The notes: generated by a model from the sequence alone, not told the origin. A stretch of DNA of 60,895 nucleotides from Deinococcus betulae (GCF_020166395.1 NZ_JAIQXU010000028.1:1-60895), one strand, 5' to 3'. Positions 31,617 through 40,539 are shown, counted from the stretch's first letter. Translations and numbers: made by a program.

Positions 31617-33679
31617 GAGGCTTCGCCCTCAGATTCGAACAGTCCTACCTGCCGCGTTCCTTTGGCCCGCTCGATCTTTAGTGCTTCCAGGCGGCGGATG
31701 GCGTCAGTTTCGCTGGCGGCTTTGGGGATGGAGCAGGCCGGTTCATCCAGATTCTTGCGGGGGCGGCCAGGGCCACGGCGTGCTACCACGGCTGCATCCT
31801 CTGCACCGACCAATTCAGCGGGCTCCTTACGAGGTCGTCCTGGCCTACGCCGCACCCCCATCACTTCCCCATCTTCACTGGCCGCTTCTGCAAGTTCTTG
31901 GCGTGGACGGCCTGGATCTCGGCGTACAGTTTCTCGTGCCAACGCTCTGGCAGGCGCAGCCCGGCGGGTGGGCATTGTGCTAGCTGGGGTCACGGCGGCC
32001 ATAACGGACGCCAGCAGCGCGGACTGTTTGCTCGCCTGTGCGGCGAGCCCGGCTTCCAGTCCGTCGCACAAGGCTATGAGTTGATCGATCTTGGCGACGA
32101 TGCGTCGCTGTTCGGGGAGAGGGGGGAGGGGCATCGGAAAGCTTGTAATTTCGGAAAGGTATAAACAAGGCTGAGCACCACCTCTTTTCTTCTCTCGAAT
32201 GGTGGTTTGTAGCAAATCCGAATCCATTGATATTTTCAGATATTGAGACAACATCACTAAAGGCTTAATAAGGGCAACACTTCTTACAAGGGCAAAGTCC
32301 GAGTCAGTGGGAACTAGGGACGATCTGCCAATAGTGCCCCCTACTGAAACTATTAGTAGATCACCCTCTTCGGGAAGACAGCGCTCTCTAGACTTCTCGT
32401 AATCTTTTTCGGAGATCTGATCAAAATTATCAAAATCTAGAAAGCCGTCCCTGACGTTCTTCGCTGAGAATAATCTTTTTCCTTGGGTTATCCTTTTGGG
32501 CGTCTGATGATCCCCATCTGTAATCTTTGAAGTGATTGCATTCAATCGTACCCACTCCCACCCTTCTGGGACCGGATATGGCATCTCTTCCGGCGTCATA
32601 GGTGGCAATGGGTTAGCTGCACGAATCCTCCCTGCAATGATCAAGCGGCTTTTTTCCTCCTCAATCTCCTTAAGGAGTTCGCTGGCGGGCGGATCGCTCG
32701 GGTCTTGCTCGACCAGCTTGCCCATGACGGCCAGTTGCAGCACGGCCTTCCGCAACTCAGCCACATTCCTAGGCACGCTGTGCAACTCACTGAAGTGTTG
32801 CGCCACGAACTGCCACGCTTCCGCAAAGGCAGCGGGCTCTTGAGCGCTGAGCAGGGCGTTTAGGGCGGCGGTGTGCACATCCACGCGCTTCTGCTCGCGC
32901 GCGGCGCGTAGGGCTTCTAACTCGTCGCAGCGGGCCATCAATTCATCGATTCTGGCAACGATGCGGCGCTGCTCGGCGAGGGAGGGAAGGGGAAAAGGCG
33001 TCTTTGTAAAGTACTCCGTAGCAACTCGTCTCTGACCGGCGGTTCCCGTCATAAATGGAATTGCGTCAGATATATATCGTGGATTTTTTAGATGGTACAA
33101 GAGATACTTTAAATCCACACTTCCAAATGAATTTCGGAATACATGGAGCTCTGTCGTGCCGGCCCCAATACCATTTGGAAGCCCTTTGAATATACATGAT
33201 TTCGCATTCTCAAAACATGGCGTTATTTTCGCTAATCCAACATCCCCGTCACTAAAATGTGTAAATCCTGTTTTTATATCCTTCCACTTCCGAACCTCAA
33301 AGGCGTGATCCACTCCCATTTCGGCATAGATCATCGGCATAGGCACGAATCCAGCATCAATAGCGTCTAAAGCGTCATTTCTCGGATTGATGACTCCAAT
33401 GCTGCCCAGCCGTACCCATGCCCACCCCGCCGGCACTTCGTATGGCACTTCATCCTCTTCAATCGCTGGCAGCGACTTCGGGGTTCTGATCTTACCGGCA
33501 GCGACGAGACGGCGTTTCTCGTGCTCAATCTCTTCCAGTAGCTCGCTGGCGGGCTGATCGCTCGGATCCTGCTCGACCAGCTTGCCCTGCATAGCCAGGG
33601 TCAGGATCAGCTCCCGCAGCTTCTTGATGCCGTCCGGTGCGGCGAAGGCAGCGTCGAAGTGCTGTTCAAGCAACTGCAT
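31613..33679 (-). CDS. hsdS: Type I restriction-modification specificity subunit with AT-hook tail
   Basis: 688 residues. Two target-recognition domains are each introduced by the conserved YEVPAGWAWVRLG / YPVPEGWEWVRLN motif and followed by LPSLAEQRRIVARIDELMAR and LPPLPEQRRIVAKIDQLIAL coils. It sets the DNA target of the HsdR/HsdM complex. The C-terminal about 100 residues are unusual: three R..GRPR motifs (RRDPGRPRQ, RRRPGRPRK, RRGPGRPRK) that look like AT-hooks. These are not part of normal HsdS. Start overlaps the hsdM stop as TGATG. Confidence 0.9.
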   Translation of the reverse strand: MQLLEQHFDAAFAAPDGIKKLRELILTLAMQGKLVEQDPSDQPASELLEEIEHEKRRLVAAGKIRTPKSLPAIEEDEVPYEVPAGWAWVRLGSIGVINPRNDALDAIDAGFVPMPMIYAEMGVDHAFEVRKWKDIKTGFTHFSDGDVGLAKITPCFENAKSCIFKGLPNGIGAGTTELHVFRNSFGSVDLKYLLYHLKNPRYISDAIPFMTGTAGQRRVATEYFTKTPFPLPSLAEQRRIVARIDELMARCDELEALRAAREQKRVDVHTAALNALLSAQEPAAFAEAWQFVAQHFSELHSVPRNVAELRKAVLQLAVMGKLVEQDPSDPPASELLKEIEEEKSRLIIAGRIRAANPLPPMTPEEMPYPVPEGWEWVRLNAITSKITDGDHQTPKRITQGKRLFSAKNVRDGFLDFDNFDQISEKDYEKSRERCLPEEGDLLIVSVGGTIGRSSLVPTDSDFALVRSVALIKPLVMLSQYLKISMDSDLLQTTIREKKRGGAQPCLYLSEITSFPMPLPPLPEQRRIVAKIDQLIALCDGLEAGLAAQASKQSALLASVMAAVTPASTMPTRRAAPARALARETVRRDPGRPRQELAEAASEDGEVMGVRRRPGRPRKEPAELVGAEDAAVVARRGPGRPRKNLDEPACSIPKAASETDAIRRLEALKIERAKGTRQVGLFESEGEAS

Positions 33680-35139
33680 CAGCGCCCGCCCCCTAGCGCG
33701 GCCATCAGTTCCTGCTTCAGGGCGTCCTGCGCGGCCTGCACCTGCCGGGTCAGTTCCTCGTATTCCGCCATCAATTCGGCGGGGTCACCGTGGATCACCT
33801 CGATCTGGTGCGGGTTCTTGATGTCCAGATTGTAGTTGCGCGCGGCGATGTCGGCAGCGCTGACCTTCCATGCGTATTCGTTTTCCTCGCGCCCCATGCG
33901 GCTGGGGCCGTCCCACCAGGCGATCTCGCGGTCGAATTCCGCGCGGGTCAGTGGCCGGGTGCGGGAGTAGGATTTGTAGCCCGCCGGGTAGGGGTGCTCG
34001 AAGAACCAGATGTCCTCGGTGGAGCCGCCCTTCTCGAAGAACAGGATGTTGGTGTTGATGCTGGTGTAGGGGCTGAACACGCCTTTGGGCAGGCGGATGA
34101 TGGTGTGCAGGTTGAAGTCGCGCAGGAGTTCCTGCTTGATGGTAGTTTTGACGCCCTCACCGAACAGGAAGCCGTCGGGGAGCACCACGCCGGCGCGGCC
34201 AGTGCCAGGCTTCAGAAGTTGCATGATCAGCGCCATAAACAGGTCTGCCGTCTCGCGGGTGCGGTAGCGGCTGGGGAAGTTGTTCTCGATGCCGGGTTCT
34301 TCCGTCCCGCCGAAGGGGGGGTTGGCGAGCACGATGTCCACCGCGTCGGCCGGCGTGTAGTCACGCAGCGGGCGCGACAGGGTGTTGTCGTGCCTGACGT
34401 TCGTGGGCACGTCGACGCCGTGTAGCAGCATGTTGGTCATGGCGAGCAGGTGCGGGAGGGGCTTCTTCTCGATCCCGCGCACAGTCTCCTGGACGACCAC
34501 GTCGTCCTCGGGCCGTTTTTTCTGGGAGCGCAGGTGGTCCAGCGTGCCGGTCAGGAAGCCGCCCGTACCACACGCCGGGTCAAGCACAATCTCGCCCAGC
34601 CGCGGATCAATGATGTCCACCATGAACTGCGTGACGGCGCGCGGCGTGTAGTATTCGCCGGCATTGCCAGCGGACTGCAGGTCGCCGAGGATCTTTTCAT
34701 AGATGTCGTTGAACAGGTGCCGGTCCTGTGAGTTGTTGTAATCAATGTCGTTCTGGATGACGTTCACGACCTGCCGCAGCAGTGTGCCGGACTTCATGTA
34801 GTTGAACGAGTCTTCGAAGACCAGGCCGACGATGTGCCCGCGCGGGTTGGGACTTCCGCGCAAGCCCTTTAGGGCAGGGAACAGGTCATTGTTGACGAAC
34901 GTCATCAAGCCTTCGCCCGTCCGGCCTTCTGGATCAGCCGCCCAGTTCGACCAGCGGTGTTCTTCTTTGAGGGGGGAGACGTAATCGGGAATGGTGAGTT
35001 CCCACTCCTGTTCCTTGTCGTCAAAGATCTTCAGGAAGATCAGCCAGACCATCTGGCTGATGCGCTGGGCATCGCCGTCGACGCCGGTGTCCTGGCGCAT
35101 GATGTCCTGCACGGATTTGACGAGGGTATTGATGGACAT
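33679..35139 (-). CDS. hsdM: Type I restriction-modification DNA methylase
   Basis: 486 residues. N-terminal HsdM helical domain (AQRISQMVWLIFLKIFDDKE). SAM motif DPACGTGGFLTG near 184. Catalytic motif ANPPFGG near 270, then SRYRTRETADLFMALIMQLL. All motifs are intact, so it should methylate adenine at the sites chosen by HsdS. Second gene of the operon, 49 bp after hsdR. Confidence 0.95.
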   Translation of the reverse strand: MSINTLVKSVQDIMRQDTGVDGDAQRISQMVWLIFLKIFDDKEQEWELTIPDYVSPLKEEHRWSNWAADPEGRTGEGLMTFVNNDLFPALKGLRGSPNPRGHIVGLVFEDSFNYMKSGTLLRQVVNVIQNDIDYNNSQDRHLFNDIYEKILGDLQSAGNAGEYYTPRAVTQFMVDIIDPRLGEIVLDPACGTGGFLTGTLDHLRSQKKRPEDDVVVQETVRGIEKKPLPHLLAMTNMLLHGVDVPTNVRHDNTLSRPLRDYTPADAVDIVLANPPFGGTEEPGIENNFPSRYRTRETADLFMALIMQLLKPGTGRAGVVLPDGFLFGEGVKTTIKQELLRDFNLHTIIRLPKGVFSPYTSINTNILFFEKGGSTEDIWFFEHPYPAGYKSYSRTRPLTRAEFDREIAWWDGPSRMGREENEYAWKVSAADIAARNYNLDIKNPHQIEVIHGDPAELMAEYEELTRQVQAAQDALKQELMAALGGGR

Positions 35140-35188
35140 AACGCTCCATTATCGCGTACGGCGAGGCGTGCTGGAGGCCACTGCGCGC

Positions 35189-37492
35189 TTACGCGCTGTC
35201 GGTATAGAGCTGCGTTTCCAGGTTGCGCACGGCGGCCTCATACGCGGCTTTGTTGCCGAAGGCTTTCACGAGTTCCATGGGAGTTCCCAGCTGCCGGAAT
35301 GGCTCGAGCTGCAGCACCTTGAGGTCTTCAATGGGGCCGACGCCCTGATCGGCGTACTTGTCGAGGAGAGCGTTCAGCACGCGCCGGGCCAAGTCCCCAT
35401 AGGTGGTAAAGGCGTCCCGCCGACGCACCTTCGCGGCGCGCTCCCGGCGCGTGAGGGGTGGCTGTCCCCAGGCCAGCTGGCAGATCAGGTCAAAGGGATC
35501 AAGCTGCTGACCATACTCAGCGGCAAGCACCTCGAAGAACACCCCCTCGTCGGTCAGCTGATCAATGATGACTTGCTTGCGCTGCGCGGTGTTCCAGCGC
35601 CGCAGGAAGTCGTCCAGCGACTCGAACTCGCGGTGCAGGGTGTTGCGGGTATAGACCTCTAAGCTCTCTGTGATGGCCTTGCCATCCCGGTCGTACTGGA
35701 TTTCGCGTTTTGCCGTCACGGTGACGGGCACATTGTGGACCACGAATTTCTGCTGGGGCTCTGGTGTTGGCGGGGGCGTAGGCCCTGGCCCCGGCTCCGG
35801 TGGCACCGGGGGGTCGGTGGGGCCGGGTTCATAGATGACCTCGGGGTCGCCGTCGAACTTCGGGTCAGAGAAGAGTTCCGTGGCGCGTTTGAAGTCCAGC
35901 ACCGTGAAGTAGTGCTTGTCGTAGTCCTTGTTGATGCGGGTGCCCCGCCCGATGATCTGCTTGAACTCCGTCATGGACTGAATGCGCTGATCGAGAACGA
36001 TCACCTTACAGGTCTGCGCGTCCACGCCGGTCGTGAGGAGTTTCGAGGTGGTGGCGATCACCGGGTAACGGCTGGACGGAAAGATGAAATCATCCAGGTA
36101 ATCTTTGCCGCGCTCGCTGGTGATTTCCACGACGTAACGGGGATCCTCCCGCATGAGGTCCGCGTTCTCGTTCGCCAAGGCGCTGCGCATCCGGTCGGCG
36201 TGATCGGTGTCCTCGCAGAAGACGATGGTCTTGGCGTAAGGATCGGTCGCGCGCAGGAACTCCGTGACCTTCTTCGCGACCAGTTGGGTGCGCTGTTCCA
36301 GCACAAGCGTCTTGTCGAAGTCACGCAGGTTGTACTCACGGTCTTCGACAAGACGGCCATGCTTGTCGCGCATGCCCTCCGGTGGCCGCCAGCCGCTGAG
36401 ATCCTTGTCGAGGTCGAACCGCACGACCTGGTAGGGGGCCAGGAAGCCGTCGTCGATCCCCTGCTTGAGCGAGTACGTGTACACCGGATCGCCGAAGTAA
36501 TGCGTGGTGGACACGTCCTTGGTTTCCTTGGGCGTGGCAGTCAGGCCGATCTGCGTAGCGCCTTTGAAGTAATCGAGAATGTCTCGCCAGTTGGAGTCGT
36601 CTGCCGCGCTGCCGCGGTGACACTCGTCCACGACAATCAGGTCGAAGAAGTCTGGACTGAACTGCTTGTAGATGTTGCGTTCTTCCTCAGTGCCGGTCAC
36701 CGCCTGGTAGAGGGACAGGTAGATCTCATATGAGGGGTCGGTCGTGCGGTTCCGAATCTTGGTCATGGCGGCCCCGAAGGGCTTGAAGTCGTTGGTCATC
36801 GTCTGGTCGACGAGGATGTTGCGGTCCGCCAGGAACAGGATCCGTTTCTTGGCCCTGGCACGCCACAGCCGCCAAATGATCTGAAAAGCGGTGTAGGTCT
36901 TCCCGGTGCCCGTGGCCATGACGAGCAGGATGCGGTTCTGACCGCGCGCGATCGCCTCGACGGTCTTGTTGATGGCCAGCACCTGGTAGTAGCGCGGCAT
37001 TTTCTCGGAGCCGTCACTGTAGTACTCCTGCGTGACCAGCTGCTCCTGCGCGGCGGTCAGTCCCTTCGCCTCATTCCACCAATCCCATAACTGTTGGGGA
37101 CTGGGGAAGGCATCCAGGGAAATTTCCTTCTCGTAGGCTTCGGCGTTCGGCAAACTATTTCGGAAGAGGAACCCGTCGCCATTCGAGCTGAACACGAAGG
37201 GCACTTCGAGCATCTGGGCGTATTCCGCGCCCTGTTGTAAGCCGCCACCAACTGGATAGGTGTTGTCCTTGGCCTCAATGACGGCTAGTGGCACGCCCGG
37301 CTTGTAGAACAGCACATAGTCCGCACGCTTGGAGGAGCCGCGGGCTTTGAGGCGGCCACTCACCATCACGCGGCCCTCGGTCAGCCGGTACTCGGCGCGA
37401 ATCTGCGTGAACTTGTCCCAGCCTGCATTGAGCACGGCGGGCGTGATGTACATGTCGCGGATGTCCTGTTCGGACAGGTCTCGTTTGTTCAT
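35189..37492 (-). CDS. hsdR: Type I restriction enzyme endonuclease/translocase subunit
   Basis: 767 residues from the ATG at 37492 (MNKRDLSEQDIRDMY). N-terminal PD-(D/E)XK nuclease: KRADYVLFYKPGVPLAVIEAKDN (E.K near 68-72), then QGAEYAQMLEVPFVFSSNG. SF2 motor: MATGTGKTYTAF near 192, VVDECHRG near 284, QIGLTATPKE, and QIIGRGTRINKDYDK. C-terminal EcoEI-like domain after a Pro-rich linker (PPEPGPGPTPPPTPEP). It translocates unmodified DNA and cuts at a distance. First gene of the operon. Confidence 0.95.
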   Translation of the reverse strand: MNKRDLSEQDIRDMYITPAVLNAGWDKFTQIRAEYRLTEGRVMVSGRLKARGSSKRADYVLFYKPGVPLAVIEAKDNTYPVGGGLQQGAEYAQMLEVPFVFSSNGDGFLFRNSLPNAEAYEKEISLDAFPSPQQLWDWWNEAKGLTAAQEQLVTQEYYSDGSEKMPRYYQVLAINKTVEAIARGQNRILLVMATGTGKTYTAFQIIWRLWRARAKKRILFLADRNILVDQTMTNDFKPFGAAMTKIRNRTTDPSYEIYLSLYQAVTGTEEERNIYKQFSPDFFDLIVVDECHRGSAADDSNWRDILDYFKGATQIGLTATPKETKDVSTTHYFGDPVYTYSLKQGIDDGFLAPYQVVRFDLDKDLSGWRPPEGMRDKHGRLVEDREYNLRDFDKTLVLEQRTQLVAKKVTEFLRATDPYAKTIVFCEDTDHADRMRSALANENADLMREDPRYVVEITSERGKDYLDDFIFPSSRYPVIATTSKLLTTGVDAQTCKVIVLDQRIQSMTEFKQIIGRGTRINKDYDKHYFTVLDFKRATELFSDPKFDGDPEVIYEPGPTDPPVPPEPGPGPTPPPTPEPQQKFVVHNVPVTVTAKREIQYDRDGKAITESLEVYTRNTLHREFESLDDFLRRWNTAQRKQVIIDQLTDEGVFFEVLAAEYGQQLDPFDLICQLAWGQPPLTRRERAAKVRRRDAFTTYGDLARRVLNALLDKYADQGVGPIEDLKVLQLEPFRQLGTPMELVKAFGNKAAYEAAVRNLETQLYTDSA

Positions 37493-37832
37493 GAGGCTCC
37501 GGAAGAGTAAGGGCTGGCTCTGGTCTGACGGCAATTCAGGTGAATCGGGAGGTGCTGCCCACCAGCACGCAGCAGTGGAAGATGCTTGCACTCAATTTAG
37601 AGCGTGAATCAGCTCTCCCTGCATCATTTTGGGCAGGGCAGTGATGCCCTGCGGGAAGCATTTCAAAGCCCGCTCGTCCTCAAAGTTGTACTGGCCACGA
37701 GTCTGCCCCTAGCGCCCGAAATTGTCGAATGCGAGGCGGGATTCCTTTTCAGCGGCCCACAGGCTCATCTCGCTCGTTCTGATTGCTGCATGAATTGACA
37801 GGGCATGAATACCGCCCTACATTGAAGAAGTA
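37493..37832. other. Intergenic region upstream of hsdR
   Basis: About 340 bp. It must contain the promoter of the RM operon. A plus-strand frame at 37604-37798 (64 codons) has no family resemblance or ribosome binding site and is not called. No repeats seen. Confidence 0.25.
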
Positions 37833-37853
37833 AAGGCGACCTCTGCGTCGCCT
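37833..37853 (-). terminator. Terminator of the LRR gene
   Basis: Stem AAGGCGAC / GTCGCCTT around CTCTG, flanked by T runs on both sides. Shared with the LRR fragment at 25501-25522. Confidence 0.7.
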
Positions 37854-37874
37854 TCTTTGTTTTCTCTTCCGACC

Positions 37875-38972
37875 TCACCGGTACACACTGCGGATATCAG
37901 CGGCGTCCTCATGGAAAGGTAAGGGTTGCTGTCCTGCGCGTCCAGGCGCCCCAGTGATCCTGACATTCAAGTGAGCCGGGGCCTGCGCCTGAAGGTGTAC
38001 GGCATCTATCATCCGGGGAAGCTGGAGAAGCCGTACGGTCGCAGAAGATGAAAAGAGGTGGAGGGCGGCCGCCCGGGTCCGCCCCCCAGCCTCATTCCGG
38101 GACGCGCCCAGGGCACGGGCACTCGGCGCGTCTCCAACATCCAGGGTGTGCAGATGCGGGTGAGCCGCTGCGGCGTCCAGCAGGGCAGCAAGGCCGTGAT
38201 CGCCAATCCCGCAGCTCGCCAGGCCCAGCACTTCCAGCGCGGTGTTGTGCCCAAGTGCGGCCGCAATGCCCTGGGCGCCAGCGTCTCCCAAGGTATTCAC
38301 ACTCAGGTACAGCCCCCTAAGGCTGGGATGCTGTGCGAGGACGGCGGTGATGTCTGGCAGGATGGCCGGCGTCAGGGCGTTGCCACTGAGATACAGGTAC
38401 TGCAGTGAAGTGTTGCCTTCCGCCAGGGCTTGCAGGATGGCCCTGGCGCCCAGGTCACCAATCCCCGTGTGCACCACGTCCAGGGTGCGCAGGGTCGAGG
38501 TGTCACGCAGCAGCTGTGCCAGAGTCTGAGCGCCGGCTGGCCCGATGGGATTGCGTTTGAGCCACAGCGCCTTGACCTGCGGCTGTGCCCGGATGGCTGT
38601 CGCCAACGATTCGGTCCCGGGTGCGCCGATGAGGTTGCAGCCCAGGTAGACCGTCCGGAGCGGCTGGTCCCTCACCAGCGCGGCGACATGCGCGGCGCCT
38701 GCATCCCCAATGCCGTTGGTGCCCAGCAGCAGACTCTGCACTGTGTTCGTGTGCCGCAAGACTTCCGTCACAGCCTGACACCCCAGCACGCCGGCATCCT
38801 GTTTACACAGATCCAGCCGGCCGTCGGCGCGGAGGGTGCCGCGGGGGAAGACCTCGTCAGCCGTTATGGGGAGGCCGGTCTGGAGCCGCTCCAGAAGCGG
38901 CGCAAACGCCTGGAGGTCTGGGATGGGGACGTCTTGAACGGGACACTGCACCTGCACTTCAGACTCTGCCAT
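37875..38972 (-). CDS. Leucine-rich repeat protein (ribonuclease-inhibitor type)
   Basis: 365 residues from the ATG at 38972, preceded by GAGAGGAAG. At least eight 28-residue RI-like repeats, for example AQTLAQLLRDTSTLRTLDVV, ALAEGNTSLQYLYLSGNALT, VLAQHPSLRGLYLSVNTLGD and ALGHNTALEVLGLASCGIGD. LRR horseshoes bind protein partners. It lies 14 bp after the SDR gene on the same strand, so the two form an operon. A second, truncated copy of its 3' end is at 25475-25830. The tail after the repeats is conserved between the copies and unrecognised. Confidence 0.85.
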   Translation of the reverse strand: MAESEVQVQCPVQDVPIPDLQAFAPLLERLQTGLPITADEVFPRGTLRADGRLDLCKQDAGVLGCQAVTEVLRHTNTVQSLLLGTNGIGDAGAAHVAALVRDQPLRTVYLGCNLIGAPGTESLATAIRAQPQVKALWLKRNPIGPAGAQTLAQLLRDTSTLRTLDVVHTGIGDLGARAILQALAEGNTSLQYLYLSGNALTPAILPDITAVLAQHPSLRGLYLSVNTLGDAGAQGIAAALGHNTALEVLGLASCGIGDHGLAALLDAAAAHPHLHTLDVGDAPSARALGASRNEAGGRTRAAALHLFSSSATVRLLQLPRMIDAVHLQAQAPAHLNVRITGAPGRAGQQPLPFHEDAADIRSVYR

Positions 38973-38986
38973 GAGGCTTCCTCTCT

Positions 38987-40255
38987 TCACCAGGGGTAAG
39001 GGCGGTAATCCTTGAGAAACACACCGAAGGGCGGAGTCTGCTCCTGCGTCAGGCCCACCACCACAGGGTCGTAGATCCGCGAGGCGCCGTCGATCAGGTC
39101 CAGCGGGAGACGGAATCCCAGATCCCCCATCCGGGCGGCTTTCGGGTGAGGATTTTCATTGGTGATCCAGCCTGTATCCACACTCGTCATGTAGATGCCT
39201 TCCTTAGCGAGGTCTGGTCCACTCGTCCGCGTGAGCATATTTAGGGCGGCTTTCGCCATGTTGGTGTGGGGGTGGCGTTCTGTCTTGTTGCGGCGCGTGA
39301 ACTGGCCTTCCATCGCGCTGACATTCACGATGAAGCGCCGGGCGAAGGGAGAGCGGCGCAGCAGTGGTAGCAGGCCGGTGCAGAGCAGGAACGGCGCGGA
39401 GGAGTTGACGAGCTGCACTTCCAGAAGCTCCCGCAGACTCACATCCTGGAGGCGGGCACTCCAGCTGTTCGCGGGGCGGAGGTCAAGTTGCTGCCCGTCG
39501 GCGTCCAGTTCTCCTTCCGGGAAGTACTGTTGCAGCGCTTCGGATGATCTGGCGTCGTCGGTCAGCAGAGCAGAGGGCTGGAGAATGCGCAGACTGGCGC
39601 TCTGGAGAGGCAGGGCCTGCCGTTCGCCGTCCAGCAGGTGGGCATAGAACTCGCGCGGCCTGGAGATTGTCTGCGCAGCGTTGTTGATCAGGACGTCGAG
39701 ATGGGGCTCGGTATCCTGCAGATGCTCGATGAAGGCCTGCACACTCCGCAGGTCACGGAGGTCAAGGCCGTACAGAGCAAGGCGGTCACGCCATTCCTGA
39801 ACATCCGGTTCCTGGGCGTAGCGCTGCGCGGCGTCCTGCGGAAAGCGGGTGGTGACAATGACGCGGGCCCCGTCGCGGAGCAGCTTGAGGGACGCAGCGT
39901 ACCCGATCTTGATGCGTCCTCCGGTCAGGACCGCTGTCCGGCCCGTCAGGTCGGCGCGGGCGGAGCGTTTCTGCGCGTTGAGGGTGCCGCAGGCCGGACA
40001 CAGGGCCGGATTTGACGAGTGGGCAAGGGCGTAGCGTTCTTTGCAGATGTAGCAGCGGGGGAGAGATCGCTGTTGGGGAGGCACGTCTGTTTGCTGCACC
40101 GCCTGTTGGCGGGCATGCTTTCTCCCTGCTCGGTTGACCCCTGCCACCAGAGACCGGAACTCGGTCCGGTCATCGGCCAGGGTGGGGTCGTGAAGCACCG
40201 CCCGCAGCACGCGCTGTGCGGTGTCCCACTCGGCCGGGGTTGGGTCTGTCGTCAT
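38987..40255 (-). CDS. SDR-family protein with N-terminal zinc ribbon
   Basis: 422 residues from the ATG at 40255 (a TTG at 40273 is also in frame). The N-terminal extension has CYICKERYALAHSSNPALC with PACG, a four-Cys zinc ribbon. The Rossmann part is RTAVLTGGRIKIGYAASLKL with NNAAQT and NVSAMEGQF (Ser). The position of the catalytic Tyr in YxxxK is occupied by Thr (HTNMAKAALN; Lys kept), so classical dehydrogenase chemistry is doubtful. Similar zinc-ribbon SDRs are found beside LRR and WGR genes in multi-gene conflict loci (recollection). Confidence 0.8.
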   Translation of the reverse strand: MTTDPTPAEWDTAQRVLRAVLHDPTLADDRTEFRSLVAGVNRAGRKHARQQAVQQTDVPPQQRSLPRCYICKERYALAHSSNPALCPACGTLNAQKRSARADLTGRTAVLTGGRIKIGYAASLKLLRDGARVIVTTRFPQDAAQRYAQEPDVQEWRDRLALYGLDLRDLRSVQAFIEHLQDTEPHLDVLINNAAQTISRPREFYAHLLDGERQALPLQSASLRILQPSALLTDDARSSEALQQYFPEGELDADGQQLDLRPANSWSARLQDVSLRELLEVQLVNSSAPFLLCTGLLPLLRRSPFARRFIVNVSAMEGQFTRRNKTERHPHTNMAKAALNMLTRTSGPDLAKEGIYMTSVDTGWITNENPHPKAARMGDLGFRLPLDLIDGASRIYDPVVVGLTQEQTPPFGVFLKDYRPYPW

Positions 40256-40277
40256 GGCATGTGCCTCACTCAACGAA

Positions 40278-40312
40278 GAGCAGTCAACGCTTATGGAGTC
40301 GTCGACTGCTCC
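40278..40312 (-). ncRNA. Hairpin following tRNA-like gene 1
   Basis: Arms GAGCAGTC and GACTGCTC(C) around an 18-base loop. Same outer arm sequence as the hairpin at 40426-40462. It lies directly 3' of the tRNA-like gene on the minus strand. Confidence 0.5.
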
Positions 40313-40315
40313 TCA

Positions 40316-40386
40316 GGTCTGAAGCGGAGTCGAACCGCCGCCCCTCTGCTTGCAAAGCAGATGCTCTTCCACTGAGCTACCAGACT
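40316..40386 (-). tRNA. tRNA-like gene, anticodon TGC (Ala-type)
   Basis: 71 nt with a full cloverleaf by eye: D stem GCTC/GAGC, anticodon stem TCTGC/GCAGA with loop TTTGCAA (U33 present, anticodon TGC), T arm GGCGG-TTCGACT-CCGCT. The acceptor (AGTCTGG with TCAGACC) pairs at five or six positions, but the terminal A-C does not pair. It lacks the G3-U70 pair that alanyl-tRNA synthetase needs. No CCA encoded. Charging with Ala is therefore doubtful. Tandem with 40469-40539. Confidence 0.7.
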
Positions 40387-40425
40387 TCATCAGGATACAG
40401 AAGGGAATGGAACTGCAACGCAAAA

Positions 40426-40462
40426 GGAGCAGTTGGCCACCTTAGCAAGGTGGCACTGCTCC
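40426..40462 (-). ncRNA. Two-part hairpin with a tRNA-Ser(GCT)-like loop
   Basis: Outer stem GGAGCAGT / ACTGCTCC and inner stem GCCACC / GGTGGC. On the minus strand the inner loop is CTTGCTAAG, resembling an anticodon loop with GCT. It is like a tRNA reduced to acceptor and anticodon stems. It is also compatible with a strong terminator (TTTT follows on the minus strand at 40422-40425). Confidence 0.55.
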
Positions 40463-40468
40463 GACGTT

Positions 40469-40539
40469 CATCTGGAGCGGAGTCGAACCGCTGACCTGAG
40501 TCCTGATGGGACACCGCTCTTCCACTGAGCTACCAGACC
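40469..40539 (-). tRNA. tRNA-like gene 2, abnormal anticodon loop
   Basis: 71 nt, same architecture as 40316-40386 and identical to it through the D arm (GTAGCTCAGTGGAAGAGC) and T arm (AGCGG-TTCGACT-CCGCT). The anticodon stem GTGTC/GACTC has one mismatch. The loop is CCATCAG, which puts C at position 33 (normally U) and ATC as anticodon. A working elongator tRNA is unlikely; a duplicated, diverged copy or a decoy is possible. No CCA encoded. Confidence 0.55.

Noticed and set aside
35735..36733. 332-codon plus-strand frame
   Set aside because: Antisense shadow of hsdR; no motif and atypical composition.
37604..37798. 64-codon ORF before the LRR terminator
   Set aside because: No ribosome binding site, no family resemblance, lies in the hsdR upstream region.
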